Part shown: positions 6,781-7,916 of the stretch, in pieces
How the letters are laid out: each line of letters begins with the position of its first letter
Position numbering within the stretch: the first letter of the stretch is position 1
DNA from: Saprospirales bacterium
GTDB lineage: Bacteria; Bacteroidota; Bacteroidia; Chitinophagales; Saprospiraceae
DNA: 7,916 bases
Reading direction: 5' to 3'
NCBI GenBank assembly: GCA_003448025.1
Contig: DLXL01000313.1
Coordinates: 6,770-14,685, forward strand
Translations under genes and position numbers: made by a program
The notes under the pieces: generated by a model
The model's database searches: none
What the model saw: only the letters and a program-made list of their open reading frames with translations
What the model was told of the DNA's origin: nothing

Positions 6781-7452
6781 TTATGTGTCTAAAAAAGAGA
6801 GGTCTACCCAATAGCGTTTAGGGTTGTCGGGATCAATTAATACCCTCACCGGGCTGCCCACAGGAAGGGAATCGGAGGGATCAGTGGAGAGTGTATCACT
6901 TTCAAAGTTGTACAACTGCTGGGTGTATGGATCCAGCCATTCACATTTCAAAGTGTAGTAAGACCTGCCTTTATTGGAGCCGCGTTTTACTTCGGTCTGC
7001 TTAGCCTGAATCTCTTTCCCGAATTGTTGCAGCCAGTTGTACAACCGCCGCTTTTTCTCCAGCCTATAAATCCCGCCAAACCCCACTCCTCCATGGGGAA
7101 AAAAGAAAATGAGGGGGAAAAGATTGAACCAGCCCTCACCTTCCAGCGCTATTTTATCCGGATTCTCGGGAAGGTAATAGAGGGTTATCTCATCTCCGAT
7201 CTCGGGCGGATTAGTACTGGTATAAGAAGTAGATTCGTAAAGTCGTTTTCTGCCGTTCTCATCCATGTACGACACCACCGGGGCTACCGAACTTTTGGAA
7301 TACTGCAGATCCACTACAGTGCCCATGGTTTCTATGCCGTTGTGTGTAACATTCCATCTGCTGTAAACAAGGCTGGCTGAAACAATACCGCATAGCAGTC
7401 CGGCAGCAGCAAAAACGCCGAAGAAAATGTACATACAGCCCTTGGGTCTCAT
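6781..7452 (-). CDS. DUF3592-like membrane protein of unknown function
   Basis: A 223-residue protein. The ATG at 7452 is preferred to a TTG 16 codons upstream (7500), which would leave only two bases before the divergent gene and add a polar leader before the helix. After a short basic start (MRPKG) comes a membrane helix (about residues 7-30). An extramembrane domain follows with GTVVDLQYSKS, PVVSY-DENG and GDEITLYYLPENPDKIAL, the pattern I associate with DUF3592. A second hydrophobic, Phe/Gly-rich segment (about 108-130) comes next, then basic residues (EKKRR). A second, similar beta-rich domain ends with LPVGSPVRVLIDPDNPKRYW. The two domains look like an internal duplication: each ends with G-(2-3 residues)-(V/I)-x-(V/L)-x-Y/I-x-P-(D/E)-NP. 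No catalytic motif is visible. The kynurenine monooxygenase gene follows after 63 nt without obvious functional link. Confidence 0.75.
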   Translation of the reverse strand: MRPKGCMYIFFGVFAAAGLLCGIVSASLVYSRWNVTHNGIETMGTVVDLQYSKSSVAPVVSYMDENGRKRLYESTSYTSTNPPEIGDEITLYYLPENPDKIALEGEGWFNLFPLIFFFPHGGVGFGGIYRLEKKRRLYNWLQQFGKEIQAKQTEVKRGSNKGRSYYTLKCEWLDPYTQQLYNFESDTLSTDPSDSLPVGSPVRVLIDPDNPKRYWVDLSFLDT

Positions 7453-7502
7453 ATCTATGATTTTCAGTAAATGTCTGTTTCCGCAGCTAACGTAAACCAA
7501 TT
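7453..7502. promoter_or_regulatory. Short divergent intergenic region
   Basis: These 50 nt separate the starts of the DUF3592-like gene (minus) and the partial membrane-protein gene (plus), so both promoters must lie here or overlap the coding starts. No exact TAnnTTTG is present on either strand. The closest is TACGTTAG on the minus strand (7494-7487), one mismatch, without a -33 TTG at the right distance. No inverted repeat or Shine-Dalgarno sequence was seen. Confidence 0.35.
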
Positions 7503-7916
7503 ATGTCATTTAAACAGCATCTTTGCCTATTAATTCCAATCTTTATGGTATTCCTGTTTACGCTATCTTTTCTTGCCCCCATTTTAGCTGCCTTGTTTGG
7601 CCTCTCCATCGCCGGAACCATGCTCTGGCGCAGGAAGAAAAACGCCGAAATTCGTACCAAATCCATGGAACAAGTGGCCAATGAACTTGGGTTGACTTTT
7701 TCTCCAACGGATTCTTTTGGGCTTATCCCTCAATTGCAGGGGTTTGCTTTGTTTGATCGTGAGCGCGGCCGGTGGTTCAACCACGGTAAAATCACCAACG
7801 TGATGCGCGGCTGGGAAGGTGAAACACAAGTGTACCTGTTTGATTACTCTTACACGGTTAGCACCGGAAAAACCAGAAAAACGGTTACACAAACGGTCTT
7901 TTTTGCCAATGATAAA
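7503..7916 (+). CDS. Uncharacterised membrane protein, 3' end outside the window
   Basis: An ATG at 7503 opens a frame that stays open for 138 codons to the window edge, so the gene is partial. Residues 6-42 are strongly hydrophobic, enough for two membrane helices in a hairpin, and end at the basic WRRKK, which should be cytoplasmic. The visible soluble part starts with MEQVANELGLTFSPTD, then FALFDRERGRWFNHGKITNVM, then VYLFDYSYTVSTGK and VTQTVFFAND. This pattern (LGL, an F-LF segment, an N-x-G turn, then FDY-Y and QTV) resembles a family of hypothetical bacterial membrane proteins that I cannot name. Codon use and the hydrophobic, basic and soluble layout support a real gene. Minus-strand frames on the same bases look like shadows. 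It is divergent from the DUF3592-like gene, with 50 nt between the two starts. Confidence 0.8.
   Translation, partial: MSFKQHLCLLIPIFMVFLFTLSFLAPILAALFGLSIAGTMLWRRKKNAEIRTKSMEQVANELGLTFSPTDSFGLIPQLQGFALFDRERGRWFNHGKITNVMRGWEGETQVYLFDYSYTVSTGKTRKTVTQTVFFANDK

Noticed and set aside
7487..7892. Minus-strand reading frames of 64 and 102 codons at the right end
   Set aside because: They lie opposite the plus-strand gene from 7503, which has a hydrophobic start, a basic stop-transfer segment and a familiar protein pattern; the minus frames show no such features.

Overview
The window looks like an ordinary chromosomal stretch from an aerobic Gram-negative bacterium of the Bacteroidota. A Saprospiraceae or Chitinophaga-like lineage is my guess, from protein style only. 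The evidence is: a periplasmic S9 prolyl-oligopeptidase of about 970 residues with Bacteroidota-style ends, a bacterial kynurenine 3-monooxygenase, an LpxL/HtrB-type acyltransferase (so an outer membrane is expected), no Shine-Dalgarno-like sequence before the starts I checked, and candidate promoters of the Bacteroidota type (TTG, spacer, TAnnTTTG). No rRNA, tRNA, CRISPR, insertion sequence, phage gene or plasmid gene is visible.

Layout. Positions 1-155 hold a short composite intergenic repeat: two arrays with 8-nt periodicity flank a perfect 8-bp hairpin, and the second array runs into the stop codon of the next gene. Five genes then lie on the minus strand. In order of transcription (right to left) they are a DUF3592-like membrane protein (6781-7452), kynurenine 3-monooxygenase (5368-6717), an MltA-type lytic transglycosylase with a 3D domain (4122-5165), a lipid A-type acyltransferase (3173-4021) and the S9 peptidase (153-3059). 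At the right end a divergent plus-strand gene starts at 7503 and runs off the window.

Starts and regulation. Three minus-strand reading frames can be extended upstream to TTG codons (3107, 5282, 7500). I prefer the internal ATGs at 3059, 5165 and 7452, which place a signal peptide or membrane anchor directly at the N-terminus. For the MltA gene a TAnnTTTG element and an inverted repeat lie in what would be the extended N-terminus, which also supports the shorter start. A strong intrinsic terminator (4040-4084) lies between the MltA and acyltransferase genes. The gaps between minus-strand genes (63, 202, 100 and 113 nt) do not suggest tight translational coupling, so this is probably a run of co-oriented, largely independent genes.

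How the genes relate. Three products act at the cell envelope: peptidoglycan turnover (MltA), lipid A or related lipid acylation, and periplasmic peptide hydrolysis. Kynurenine 3-monooxygenase is a cytoplasmic enzyme of the tryptophan-to-NAD route and has no pathway partner here. The two right-end genes are small membrane proteins of unknown function. I found no convincing new multi-gene system. The most interesting signals are the repeat element at the left end, the dyad at the MltA promoter, and the divergent uncharacterised membrane-protein pair at the right end.
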